Positions 41,431-51,203 of a DNA stretch of 60,000 nt are shown here, piece by piece. The notes under the pieces are model-generated. The model saw nothing but the letters and a program-made list of their open reading frames with translations, did not search any database and had not been told where the DNA came from. Each line of letters starts with the position of its first letter. Within the stretch, counting starts at the first letter, position 1. This stretch comes from Symsagittifera roscoffensis (taxonomy: Eukaryota > Xenacoelomorpha > Acoela > Convolutidae), in assembly GCF_963678635.1 (NCBI RefSeq), contig NC_087065.1:27611254-27671253 (forward strand). Reading direction: 5' to 3'. The translations under genes were made by a program, and so were the position numbers.

Positions 41431-44400
41431 GCTGCGTTCAAGAATCGTGATGCAAAAGATATAGGGCGCCACCCTTCTGTACCCAATTGCTCTAAAACCG
41501 CTCCGAGGCCATTGTGACTTGCATCGCAAACAACTCTAATGTCCTTATGAATATCAAAGTGTTTTAATTCAACTATGTTCGCTACCCCCATTTTAATGTT
41601 TTGGAAAGCATTTTCACATTCCGCGGTCCAATTATATTCGTTTTTCTTGCTGAGGAGTGGCCTTAATGGAGCTGACATCTCCGCTATCGCCAGTAAATAT
41701 TTATGCAAGCTGTGGATTGAGCCCATAAATGACTTTAATTGCGTGACTGTCTTAGGAGCTTTTAGTGCGTCTATCGGCGATGTTTTTCGTTTAAGAGGCG
41801 TAACCCCCGTTTCGGTTATACGATGACCAAGCCACTCGCATTCGCGTTTTGCAAACTCGCATTTTGGTAACTTCAAGGATATGTTTTCGTGGTTTAGTTT
41901 CCGGAGGATCTTTTCAACCAAGGAGATATGTTCTACTTCCGTTCCCTTGGTTGTAACCAAAATATCATCAATAAACGCGTTCGCTTGTGGGAATTCGTTT
42001 AAAATGGAGTCCATTACTCGCTGGAACTCTGCCGGCATTGACGTTAACCCGTAAAACCCTGTTCGGAAACGGTAAGTTCCTGTCGATCGTCCGCCCACCA
42101 AAGAAAAATTACAATGCACGCTTGTTTCTTCACTAAGCGGTAGTTGCCCATACGCGTACGTGAGGTCCATCGTAGTAAAGTACACCTCCCCTTGTTTTTT
42201 CTCGGATATGAGTTGTCCTATTGTATCTACAAGTTCTTCTATATTTGGCATCTGGTATTTGTTTTTATGCACTTGCTTATTAAGCTCTCATGATTCCAAT
42301 GCTAATTTTACGGACCCGTCTTTTTTCACGGTGATGACGATCGGAGAAACAAAATATCGATCCGAACACTCTTTCAATTTTTCTATGTGTCCCTGGGCTA
42401 ATAGCTTATCAATTTCTTTGTCCACTTTTTCTTGGAGCGTTACCGGCACTCTCCGTCCCTTCTGCTGCACTGGTACAAGATTTTTGAAAAATTCTGCTTG
42501 AACTTTGTAGTTCCTAATTTTTCCAACTCTAGTAAAAAGTTTTGGGAATAGCTTACTGAAGTATGATTGCCATTGATCCATCTGCTCATCCTCCGGTTCA
42601 TCGTGCCCCTCCTTGCATGAATTGTCCTCCGCCCCCTGGAGTTTCATGACCTCCCCCCTTGGATCTGCTTGCATCAACTGGAGTCCAAGTTTACCCATCA
42701 AATCACGTCCCACGATGGATGGTCTGGTCCCCCCAATGACTCGGACTTCTGCTGTCGTCTTCCAGCCGTTTGATGCTAACTCGAGTTCCATTCTGCTCAA
42801 CATCTTGATCCGATTGTTACTGTAGTCTCGAAATTCGTCATCGTCAGTGTTATCCTGCTTCAAGTTGATTCCCGCTCTTCCCACTGTTCTTCTCAAATCT
42901 TCTAGTGTTAGAATGGATATCGGCGATCCACTGTCGATCCAAATGTTCATCGGGTGCCCATTAATAAATATTTTGAGTTTAGGCCCAGCAACTTTCAACA
43001 CCGTTTCCTTCTTCCGTCGAATTGCCATCACCATGTAATCGTCTGAACTTTCTGATGACCAGCTGTGGTGTTCTCGTTTAACGAAACCTACTGAATTTGC
43101 CGCAGCTTGGGGCTCCACGTCATCCGAGGGGGTATCTTCTTCGTCGAAGAGCTCATCCCCTTGGATCAATCCAACTGGTTGTCCCCCCCTGGATTGTCGT
43201 TTTCCCCGGCAAGTCCTCTCAAAGTGCCCAATCTTTTTGCAGAAATTGCATGTGACGGCTCTTGCTGGGCATCGTTGTCGGTGTTCTGGGGTGAAGTTCG
43301 GTTGATCGCAGTTGTAACATCTGCGCTCTTGCATTCGATCGTGTGTTCGACCTCCTCCACGATTTGGATATTGACCCCGTCCCCTTGGCATTCCTCGTCC
43401 CCTGGATCCGCGAATATTGCTGACTGGTTCCGTTTTGATCTGTAGGGAACCCCCTGGCGATGGATGCGTCATTCCCGTGGAACCGGATACGGCGCCCTTG
43501 TAGCTCCGTGCGTACTTGTCTCCTCTTTCATATGACATTGCGATTCGCAATGCTTCTTCCGGGGTTTTAGTTTCCCGACACAGCTCGTTCTGTGCGTCCC
43601 TGTTCCTCATGTTGAAAATAAATATGTCTCTCACCATTTTCCGCTCCTGGGTGCCCAAATTGCATCTTGCCGCCATTCCGCTAAGTTCTGCATAGAACGA
43701 TTCTAGACTCTCACCCTCCTTTTGTTTCCTCGACAACATTTGGTACATCTCGTACGTTTCGTTCCGCTCTTTCTGAAAAAGAGCTACACAGATATCCAAA
43801 AAACGTGGGTATCGTATTGTTTCCATATCTAAATGTGGATGCTGGTTATGCAAGGCTCTCTGTCCCTCATGTCCCAGGCATAAATACAGATTCGATATCA
43901 ATGTAAGTTCACCTTCTGCCCGTGGTCTTCCACCAATGTCACCCAGGTCTGCGATCTGTGCTTCAGTTAATGTCGATGCAAAGTAGTAGTCTGACGAGAC
44001 TAGTCCATGTTTCGCCACCATCGCCCAATGAAATCGTTGTTTCCAGTGTTCCCATAAAAGTTGCGGTTCCGCCTGAGTTGGAGGCCAGAAGGCCACAATT
44101 CCAAGGGGGTTTTTCCCCCCACCATCCACTGACTGCGCCATAACAAGGGTTTGTAAAAAGATGGCTGTTAAATACTCAATTGACTGTATTCTAGTTCGCA
44201 TAAATAAGAGAGTGAACTAGAGGTCAACACATAACAGCTAGACAGCTTTTAGTTGATTGACAGGCAGGTACCAAACTCACACTTAATTAAAGTATGAGAA
44301 ATAAAGAATAGCAACTAGGATGATTGACAACTAGATTTCCACTCCATGATCTCTATCTCCACTATGATAGTAACTGGGTTGTAATTTGTTAATTTACCAA

Positions 44401-47077
44401 CACAGTTAAGTGTATTTTCCTTTTTCGATAGAATGGTTTGGCCTAGTAATCTCATTTTGCGTCATTTGAAAGATTAAAATACGTTGTTCTGCGTTTTTGT
44501 TTCAGTAGTAATGGTCCGAATTTCAAAATGTTATATCCCAAAAATTTTTCTGAAAACATTTTTTTTTGGCTCATATGGCGTCTACTTCAGTATTTTCGAC
44601 TCAGTTGCCAAATGGTAAATGTTTTTAATGCTAATTTATTGCTGTTGAATGTGTGTCGTAACTTGTTTGTCTCAAAATTAATATCATGCGAGACAAACTC
44701 ATCAATTTCTTCAATTTTTTTTTCGAAATAGTGGTAACCATCTCATGTTCTGCTCTCTAGCTTGTGATGCTGTTATTTTTGTTGCAATGCTAGTGGTGCG
44801 AAACTCCGTTTCCCCTCTGTGTTATCATTTGGTTGTCCTAATTGGCATGAGATCGACATGAAAGTTTTGATATATCTTGTTCTTTTCGACCTTTGAAAAA
44901 AACTCGACTTAACGTCTTCCTCGTTCTGTTTTTTTTCTGATAGTTCTACTAAATTTCGACCTATGAATGGTCAATCGGCTTTTTGATTTCGCTATTTCTG
45001 AATTATTTCAAATTCATGGCAGCAGTTAATCATCTCTGTTCTCTGAATATGTGCCTTACTCGTTTTCAGTATAAAAAGAATGAAGTGATTGTCACTTTCA
45101 TACATCGCGATGATTTCTTGATGTTCTAGTCATTTGTTGTTTAAAAAGGAATGCAAACTTCACTATTGAACAGCAAAAAAGTTATGATCGTGAATGACTG
45201 AAGGCATTTATTTTTGGGAAATAAATAAAAAAATTTATTGATCCAGTTAATAAATGGGTCAACTGGAAAAAAATTGTTCCATTCAAAAACAATTCTTAAG
45301 TTTTAAAGAGCTTCAAAGTGATTTTTTTTTTTGAAATTCGGACGTCGAAAATTGTTTAAATAAATTGAATCAAACGTTTTCTGTTGTCTTCTCGTTAGCC
45401 ATTTTTTGGAGGTTTTTAAGTTCCTCTTATCATCTGTTGGCTGTGTTAATTAACTTTAAAAAGTTTAATGGATCTGAAATTTGTTGATTTGCATCTGCTG
45501 GAAAATTCAGATAAGACTGCGTTTTGAATTATTTTGCATAGAAGCAAGGGTATTGTAGAATTCTGAAGTTATAGATTCGTTCGATAGTATCTCATCACAG
45601 CACGGACGTAAAACGACGTATTTGAAAAAAAACTTTTTTTTCTCTAATACTTTAAAAAATTTTGTGGTCGAACTATGTGCTTCACAGCAGCCGACAATCT
45701 TTTTTGTATTAGTTTTTGTTCGGTGTTGCAACTTGTTCAGATGGAAATAAAATGGGACGGTTTGGCAAATATGCATCAATAATAGCATGCTCGTTTTCAA
45801 CAGCACAGAAAGGTAAATTAAATTTAGCAAACCAATACAACTGGGTGTTTTTCTAGAGTGTTCACACATGGCGGGTAGGTCTACGCTCTTGAGTTTATTC
45901 GTTTCTCCTTTAATATTTGAACCCGATTGAAATGTTAATAAAGCGTAAATTGAAGCCCAATTGCTAGCGACTCCAGCAGTTAACAACGCCTCGGAGCTGC
46001 AGGAACTGTTGAGGCGTCTCTGTCACACTTGTCAGTTGGTGAAACCTATGAGGTCCAAACACTGTCAATTCTGCAACAGATGCGTGGAACATTTCGACCA
46101 TCATTGCCCTTACATCGGAAACTGTGTCGGCTTGAGAAACAGGTAATTCCATTGTTTCACTCATTGATTTTGTGGCAAGAGATCTGCAAAAAAACTAGCA
46201 TCGTAAAGCAATTAGGATACGATTTTAGCGTCTATGTGAAGTTTGAGTACCATAGTTCCTAAATTTTTGTTTTCGTTATTAAAGATTTTGAGTAAATGTG
46301 GGACATTTATTAAATAATGAGTTTCTCAATAAATTGTAAGCTAACAAAATTCTAATTGAGCTTTGTGTTCAGACACTCATTCACGTTCTTCGTTGGTGGG
46401 TTCGGAGTGAGTGGCTTTCTGGGCAACGTCATGCTCGTCTACTATCTCAATCATGTGTACTCTGTGTGGTGGCTGAAAGTGTTAGGACTCTACATGTTCA
46501 TGTTCTGGCTTATCGGCATGTACATTTTCTCAGCGCTGGTAGGAACTTGTCTGCTATTTTCCAAAACTCATGAAAAATAGTGAAAAAACGCAAAAGCCAA
46601 CCCCACCTCTCCTGAACCCTTTTGTCTTAACTTTGGCGGTGGGCACTCCTTAGTTTAGAGTGTTTGTTGGCCTAAGGAAACGTAGGTTATGTGGATTCAA
46701 TCATGTACTAAAATTGGGTGTATTTGCAAAGATCGGCATACAGATGACAGGAACAACATTTAAATTAAATATATTTACCTCTATTGCAAACAGGAAGGAT
46801 GCGTTAGTGGCTACCGGGGGAGGGGGGGGGGGGGTAAATAAAGAGATTTCAGTCTTGATTTCAAATTGATTTTAAATAACCATTTTAGTGGCATGGAATA
46901 TGCACCAATTTAACCTTAAACGAAAGAGCTAACTGGAAGCGATACGGATATATGAAGGCACCGAATGGAGGCTTCATGAACCAATTCGACAAGGGAAAAC
47001 TAAACAACATCCTGGAGTTTTTCCATGTGAAAAAAGATTCAGACCTGATGAGACGAAAAAGAGTAGATATCATTTGA
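34254..47077 (+). CDS. Ankyrin-repeat DHHC palmitoyltransferase (ZDHHC17/13-like), multi-exon
   Basis: Nine exons with consistent phases: 34254-34354, 34423-34564, 34646-34765, 37664-37942, 38655-38812, 38953-39202, 46003-46142 (start could be 45997), 46373-46538 and 46889-47077. Together they give about 514 residues. The N-terminal half has ankyrin repeats ([35 protein letters not shown] and others). Two membrane segments and a TVDPGYI motif follow, then the DHHC Cys-rich domain, two more membrane segments and a TTxE-like end. Such proteins S-acylate cargo at Golgi and endosomal membranes, with the ankyrin part recruiting substrates. Vertebrate ZDHHC17 has about 630 residues, so the N-terminus may be short or incomplete. 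The TTTTTTCAG acceptor four bases before the ATG could be a trans-splice site or an ordinary intron end. No frame breaks were seen. Confidence 0.82.
34766..37663 (+). other. Intron 3 with repeats
   Basis: A 2.9 kb AT-rich intron. It contains the inverted-repeat element at 36098-37415 and a further diverged arm-like copy near 35850-35925. It also has short motifs such as gcgaagcagagcttcgc near 36592. No ORF here looks coding. Confidence 0.6.
36098..37415. mobile_element. Non-autonomous element with inverted terminal arms (MITE or foldback-like)
   Basis: The left arm begins aagtagcacagaatgctccg (36098) and continues through accatagtcttaa to a tttttttgcgtggtgggat stretch at about 36175. The right arm (about 37320-37415) is its reverse complement with mismatches, ending gaacattctgtgctactt. 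Arms are about 75-95 bases and enclose about 1.1 kb without an ORF. Related arm sequences occur near 35850-35925 and 45590-45700, so the family is repeated. Confidence 0.5.
37664..37942 (+). CDS. Ankyrin exon of the palmitoyltransferase gene
   Basis: 93 codons in phase 0, flanked by TTTGTAG and GTTAGT. It holds nearly three ankyrin repeats: [40 protein letters not shown] and [22 protein letters not shown]-type starts and the GH or GQTDLV turns are canonical. It is the longest ankyrin exon of the gene and comes after a 2.9 kb intron that carries an inverted-repeat element. Confidence 0.85.
39600..41250. repeat. AT-rich interspersed repeat in intron 6
   Basis: Several blocks recur at about 45140-45345 and 51960-52930. 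Examples are gaacgtagttcagactctta (39749 and 52099), a Gln/Leu-neutral AT stretch with gttctagaaattcaaagagc (40000, compare 52460) and caaacttcactatc (39892, compare 52288). No coding capacity was seen. The class is unknown, and the copies are diverged and of uneven length. Confidence 0.5.
41397..42272 (-). CDS. Reverse transcriptase and start of RNase H, truncated Gypsy copy
   Basis: The frame is open from just after the TGA and reads [17 protein letters not shown] (RT motif A), [20 protein letters not shown] and [11 protein letters not shown] (catalytic FIDD). [16 protein letters not shown] and the connection domain follow, then [16 protein letters not shown] (RNase H Asp) and [11 protein letters not shown]. 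The last codons are an A run, so the rest of RNase H and the integrase are missing. The RT itself looks complete and clean. It cannot act alone in a host intron, but it marks a young insertion. Confidence 0.9.
42288..44201 (-). CDS. Gag-protease-RT start of the truncated Gypsy copy
   Basis: The 637-codon frame has a likely real start at [20 protein letters not shown] (44141), since the first 19 codons look like leader. It has gag helices ([40 protein letters not shown]) and an Arg/Gly box. Two zinc knuckles follow ([31 protein letters not shown]). The protease site is [12 protein letters not shown] (Asp-Ser-Gly), with [12 protein letters not shown] as its C-terminal strand. The RT entry is [20 protein letters not shown]. 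It ends at a TGA about 15 bases before the next frame in the same register, so one nonsense change splits an otherwise open polyprotein. Confidence 0.85.
   Translation of the reverse strand: MRTRIQSIEYLTAIFLQTLVMAQSVDGGGKNPLGIVAFWPPTQAEPQLLWEHWKQRFHWAMVAKHGLVSSDYYFASTLTEAQIADLGDIGGRPRAEGELTLISNLYLCLGHEGQRALHNQHPHLDMETIRYPRFLDICVALFQKERNETYEMYQMLSRKQKEGESLESFYAELSGMAARCNLGTQERKMVRDIFIFNMRNRDAQNELCRETKTPEEALRIAMSYERGDKYARSYKGAVSGSTGMTHPSPGGSLQIKTEPVSNIRGSRGRGMPRGRGQYPNRGGGRTHDRMQERRCYNCDQPNFTPEHRQRCPARAVTCNFCKKIGHFERTCRGKRQSRGGQPVGLIQGDELFDEEDTPSDDVEPQAAANSVGFVKREHHSWSSESSDDYMVMAIRRKKETVLKVAGPKLKIFINGHPMNIWIDSGSPISILTLEDLRRTVGRAGINLKQDNTDDDEFRDYSNNRIKMLSRMELELASNGWKTTAEVRVIGGTRPSIVGRDLMGKLGLQLMQADPRGEVMKLQGAEDNSCKEGHDEPEDEQMDQWQSYFSKLFPKLFTRVGKIRNYKVQAEFFKNLVPVQQKGRRVPVTLQEKVDKEIDKLLAQGHIEKLKECSDRYFVSPIVITVKKDGSVKLALES
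44340..45960. repeat. Rest of the long intron: AT-rich repeat copies
   Basis: Contains pieces of the same repeat as 39600-41250 (for example caaacttcactatt at 45157 and ttgatccagttaataaatgg at 45238) and an arm-like piece near 45590-45700 related to the inverted-repeat element in intron 3. The words gaagcaagggtattg at 45541 recall the hairpin repeats farther right. No gene is visible. Confidence 0.45.
46003..46142 (+). CDS. DHHC zinc-binding catalytic exon
   Basis: Encodes [20 protein letters not shown] and then [20 protein letters not shown], the full Cys-rich domain with the catalytic DHHC and the paired CxxC and HC zinc ligands. Phase-matched acceptors are at 45996 or 46002, while the stronger-looking CCAGCAG at 45979 gives the wrong phase from the preceding exon. 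Either an upstream micro-exon is missing or a weak acceptor is used. Preceded by the long intron with the Gypsy insertion. Confidence 0.85.
46539..46888 (+). other. Last intron with long G run
   Basis: A 350-base intron. It contains ggggaggggggggggggg (about 46819-46835), a candidate G-quadruplex on the coding strand. Nothing else was recognised. Confidence 0.4.
46889..47077 (+). CDS. Terminal exon with TTxE-like motif
   Basis: The acceptor is CATTTTAG. It reads in phase [20 protein letters not shown], then [19 protein letters not shown] and a basic C-terminus, ending TGA at 47075-47077. The conserved TTxE motif of DHHC enzymes is TLNE here. The N-P-F-D-x-G-like block (NQFDKG) is also typical of the ankyrin DHHC subgroup. 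A possible AATAAA lies at about 47403. Confidence 0.8.
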   Translation, partial: WHGICTNLTLNERANWKRYGYMKAPNGGFMNQFDKGKLNNILEFFHVKKDSDLMRRKRVDII

Positions 47078-48468
47078 GGTGTGATCAAATACTGCCTGCC
47101 ATAAATGGCAAAAATGCGTCCTTGGCTCGTCTCAGTAGCTTCAAAATATATATCATTTCCAGAATATGCCGCCTATCATGCACAACAGTGATGTAAAGAA
47201 AAGTTGCCAATCAGAATTGGTATTTCAAATTTCAAGCTTATATTGTACAGACGACACAGTGAATAATCTCTATTTAGATTCTTTGTAAACTTACTGTAGT
47301 AAGTGGCGGTATGCGAATTAGAAGAAGCAGAGTTTTTGACATGCTACAAAAGCAGGCAAATTGGTTATATTATTTCATCTCCCGAACCAATCGGAGCATT
47401 AGAATAAAGGGTCTACGAGGTCAGGCTTTTTTATTTTTAGGGCTTTACTCGCTTTTTGTTGGAAAATGTCACTATGACAAGTGCTGCTTATGAGATTACG
47501 GAAGTTATGAAAATTTGTTTGATCTACGAAAATTTTTTGAAATAGGTATGGAAAATCTGTCTGCTTTCAAACTTTTCTGCTGGCTGCGTAACCTCGCATA
47601 GTGTGCAAATAGTTGATAAATTTTTAGCTTAATTATTTTTTCAGGCTAAAAATTTGAGGTGCCTTATGGTGAAGTAACGTTTGGATGTAACTAGTTAGTA
47701 CAGTGCTGATTTACATTATCCGGACACGATGAACAAATTGAAACATCTAAACGCGTTTTTTTTGTCATCAGGGACGGCATCTCGCTTCATTTATTAACGC
47801 GTTGTTTACACAGCGACCTAGCGAGCGTATTGTTATATAACGATTGCATGTTTTCCAATACAACTCTCAGACAAAATTGCTAATTTATTCTTTTTTTGCT
47901 GCATAGTATTGGAATTTCAATAGCATCCGTTCTCTGCTTTATTGGTTGCTAATATTTGCTTATTCACACGTGTGACATAGTGCTTCACACCCATGTCTTA
48001 TGATTATCTTTAGTTACCATAATTGGATGCATAAGACGCTAAATATGTGACCCAGTATTCAAAAACAGCTAATTTAAACTTAATCGCATAAACTCTGGGT
48101 GCTTAAATCAAGTTGATGATTGGTCACATTGAAACCAGTCATATGAAATCATCAATGAGAACCGCTTAAACCCTTATCGAGTGCTCAAAACCTAACCTAC
48201 ATAAAAAAAGTCTAGAGGAAACATATCAAGGCCGTAAGGAAAGAGACTTTAAAAAGTCGAAAATTAAAAATACAGTAAAGCAGAGGTAATTAAATCTCAC
48301 TCGTACATACTAACGGTACCAGGGACATATATAACTTCTCAGAGACGATCATTACGTCAGTAAAACTTATCCACACACCGGACATTGATAATTTCCACTA
48401 TCAATTAGTGCTACTCCATCTGAAACCACTAATTGAATCAGAACTGAACATCATTTAACTGCAATAAG
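47078..48468. other. Intergenic region without recognisable genes
   Basis: AT-rich sequence downstream of the palmitoyltransferase gene. A possible polyadenylation signal AATAAA is at about 47403. Short ORFs here are not supported by composition or motif. Confidence 0.4.
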
Positions 48469-49400
48469 ATGGCGCTCGCTCAAATCTCAGTCGATCCATT
48501 TGGGGGAACGGACAAAGAAAACTAATTATTTCAAAGCTATATGAGAGTTACGAGATGACTTTTGTAACCCTCAACCTCAAGAGGTACACATACTTAAGTT
48601 TGAGCAATTGAAGTTCGGTATCAAGAGAGACTCACCAGAAGATTACATGGTAAGTCTCACGAAAAAGGCACAACGAGCCTACCTGACACCTGATTTACCG
48701 GTAGTCGCACCAATTGATCCTGCAATAGTAGGAGTAGCTGCGAATGCAGACGCAGTGCGTTTCCATGGAGAGACGGCGGAACAACTTGCAGCAGTCAACG
48801 ATAGCAGAAATGAGCAAATCAAATGACTGTTTGTTGAAAGAATGCCTAGTTGGCTTCGTTCCAACATGTTGTATCAACCACCAGCAGCAACGGTCCAAGA
48901 GTTATGTCACTTGGCGCCTTATCAACTGGCCATCAAAGACATAATGAAGACTGCCGTAATGGAGACTAACCCAAGGATAGTAAGTCTCTCAGAACATTAA
49001 CGCGCTGTCAAAATTAACAGCTTAACGAAGTACGCAGCGAGTTGTCAGATACAAGAAGGCAAATGACCCAACAGTCATCATAAAAAAAGAGTACTGGGAA
49101 TACTCAAAAGCATCCAGAACAGAACAACCAGCTTAAAATTGGAAATATTTATTTTTTCCAGAAAGGACAGAACAGGGGAAACGAACCTCCGAACACAGGA
49201 AACTCAGGTCAAGGAAGTTAGTCCGCACAATAAGGAAACAGGTTTGACCCACCTCAAAGAAATTAGCCAAGGAACCTGGCGTGGACAAAGGAGAAAAGAA
49301 GGGGGAAAGAAAAACGGAACTGGCAACAACGAAACAATGTTGGATTTTGAAGCTCTCGCATATCATAGATATTGCACTTAAATTGAGCTTTTTGTAATAT
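48469..49400 (+). pseudogene. Decayed retrotransposon gag-like remnant
   Basis: Begins ATG GCG CTC GCT (MALAQISVDPFGGTDKEN, then a stop). It can be followed through FGIKRDSPEDYMVSLTKKAQ (48611 on), a PDLPVVAPIDPAIVG stretch and frame-shifted RMPSWLRSNMLYQPPAATVQ near 48840-48900. The pattern (a D-P-F-G-G start, a S-P-E-D-Y-M-V-x-L helix, a PAATVQEL-like helix) is that of LTR-element gag proteins. A Gly/Asn-rich part follows at 49160-49340. Many stops are present. No RT is adjacent. Confidence 0.4.
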
Positions 49401-49408
49401 CTTTTTCG

Positions 49409-49560
49409 AATGTGTGTTGTTGGTTCCTCAGACGTCCCATGATGTCATTCAAAACGGGGATTGCAAATTAAACTAAAATGGCAGAAACTGAAATTACAGT
49501 TGTGTTCAGGATGGAATGTGTGTTGTTGGTTCCTCGGACGTCCCATGATGTCATTCAAAG
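49409..49560 (+). repeat. 46-base direct repeat
   Basis: The stretch aatgtgtgttgttggttcct followed by gacgtcccatgatgtcatt occurs at 49409-49454 and again at 49515-49560 with one clear difference (cag against cgg). The 60 bases between contain no other signal. It may mark a deletion or duplication inside the remnant elements on both sides. Confidence 0.6.
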
Positions 49561-50110
49561 AACAGCTCGCCGCAATGCAAGGCAACTTCCATATACTAAG
49601 AGACTGCACCCAAACACTGTTTCTCAACCAGCAAATCAACTCCAATCTTGACATCGCAGCATTCCCTCTAAACTTTGTTTACGCGGACCTTACCAGCTAT
49701 AAAGCAGCATTGTACTCTTTCAAAACTTATGTCCGCAAATCGATGCCAATACTTCTAGATCAAACACTGCCAATGTCCCTTGTGCCGCGAGAGTCACTGC
49801 TGGCGGTAATCGATGCTGTATTTAGTAGCAATTCATTCCAATGTTAATAAGTTTTGGTGATACATGCCGTTTGTTCGATGGATTGTTCTACAAATGGAGT
49901 AAACTTAAATCTTACTTTAAACTGGAATCAAGTGATGTAGATAATCGCACTTAAACTTTCGCTTATGCTGACCATAATCATGTTCTGAATTATGTCAGTA
50001 GCAGCCTCGGACAGGAAGGAACTTTAACAACAGGGGTCCAAAATTTGCGAAAGTACTTGGTACTGACGCAAGAAGAATTGGATGCCCACGAAACACCAGG
50101 CGATTGATCT
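49500..50110 (+). pseudogene. Remnant ORF of unknown retroelement, possibly envelope-like
   Basis: The frame 49461-49847 reads a helical stretch (KEQLAAMQGNFHILRDCTQT) and YKAALYSFKTYVRKSMPILL followed by MSLVPRESLLAVIDAVF. A long helix and then an L-V-P-x-x-x-L segment is seen in some invertebrate LTR-element envelope proteins, but I see no signal peptide, furin site or membrane anchor. A decayed continuation reaches about 50110. The identity is weak. Confidence 0.25.
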
Positions 50111-51195
50111 AGAAGAACTTCGGTATGCTCTTCTATGGAAAAAAACAGCAAAAATTGAATTCCCACAATGACCCTAATGAAGACAGAGAGGATAGCTCAA
50201 CCATCATTGAGCAGTTAACTGCATCTCACCTTATTCATCTTCTTTTCTTGTCACTTAAAAAGTTTTGCTCATGTTTTGGAGATTATACTTTTCTTATTTT
50301 TTGAGGCTATATAACACGCTGAATTTGATATTAATTTTTCATTAATTGACCCGGTAATTGAGCGTATCTTATGGTTTGCTCAAAACCCTGAGATGATCTG
50401 TTTTTGGTTTGAAATGTTTGGTCCGATTTTTGCAAAATTAATAGTTCCATAAAAATTCTGAATAAAGTTTAAAGCAACCTTAGTTCTTATCCATTTTGTA
50501 ATATCGACCCAATTAAAGGAAAACGCGTTTACGTTTCCCAATTTTGTAAGTTTTTCGGTGAATTAAAATCAGCACTGTAGCAACTTGAAAATATTTCAAA
50601 TCTCTCGCTCTTAAGTAACTGCATATAGTGATTCGATAATATAATATATTTCGGTAGTCTACTATGAATAACTTCCCTTTTGCTTGAATTAAAAAGTCTG
50701 CTTTGAGTTGTACAGTAATGATATGGATTTAATTGTGAGATTACCTAATTACTCGAGGACCCTGGGGCCTCTGGAGCACAAAAAGCAGTGTCGAACTTAA
50801 TTCATGCATTGAATTTGAAGTATCGCGTGATTGAGTTGTCATCTAAAGAATTACCCGGAAAAGATTCTGTTAACATGGTAGAATCATGACCAAAAAATAT
50901 TGCTTCAAAAGTTAGGTGATCGTGATACAAGTCATTCGATTTGAATTTTATTTCTATTTGTAAAATTACACTAAATCTAGGCCGATGATATTTTCGTGCT
51001 TATTTTCTTCATATTTTAATGATCACCAATCAAGCTCAAGTTGTAAACATAAATTTATTTGAATTGTTTTCTCTTTATATCAATTGAAATAAATTGTATT
51101 TCATATCAGAACTTTTGTGCGAGAAGTTTTTTGTTGCGAGAAAAATTGCATACAAGCGGCCGCTAGACGTATGAGGTGCAAGTGAAGTGTGAAGA
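50111..51195. other. Intergenic region without recognisable features
   Basis: AT-rich, with no ORF above background and no repeat that I could pair within the window. Confidence 0.4.
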
Positions 51196-51203
51196 TACTT
51201 ATT

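Larger units (their letters stand above)
41354..44333 (-). mobile_element. Truncated Gypsy copy with poly-A end and flanking inverted repeats
   Basis: On the minus strand it starts near 44333 with a short leader, has gag, protease and RT, and stops abruptly in RNase H at a run of 33 A (41397-41429). The 27 bases outside the run (41370-41396) are the exact reverse complement of 44306-44332. The left flank also carries a tandem copy of its 16-base unit gttgtcaatcatccta. LTRs are not seen. The structure suggests a copy made by another machinery or trapped by a TIR element. It lies in the intron before the DHHC exon, opposite to the host gene. Confidence 0.75.
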
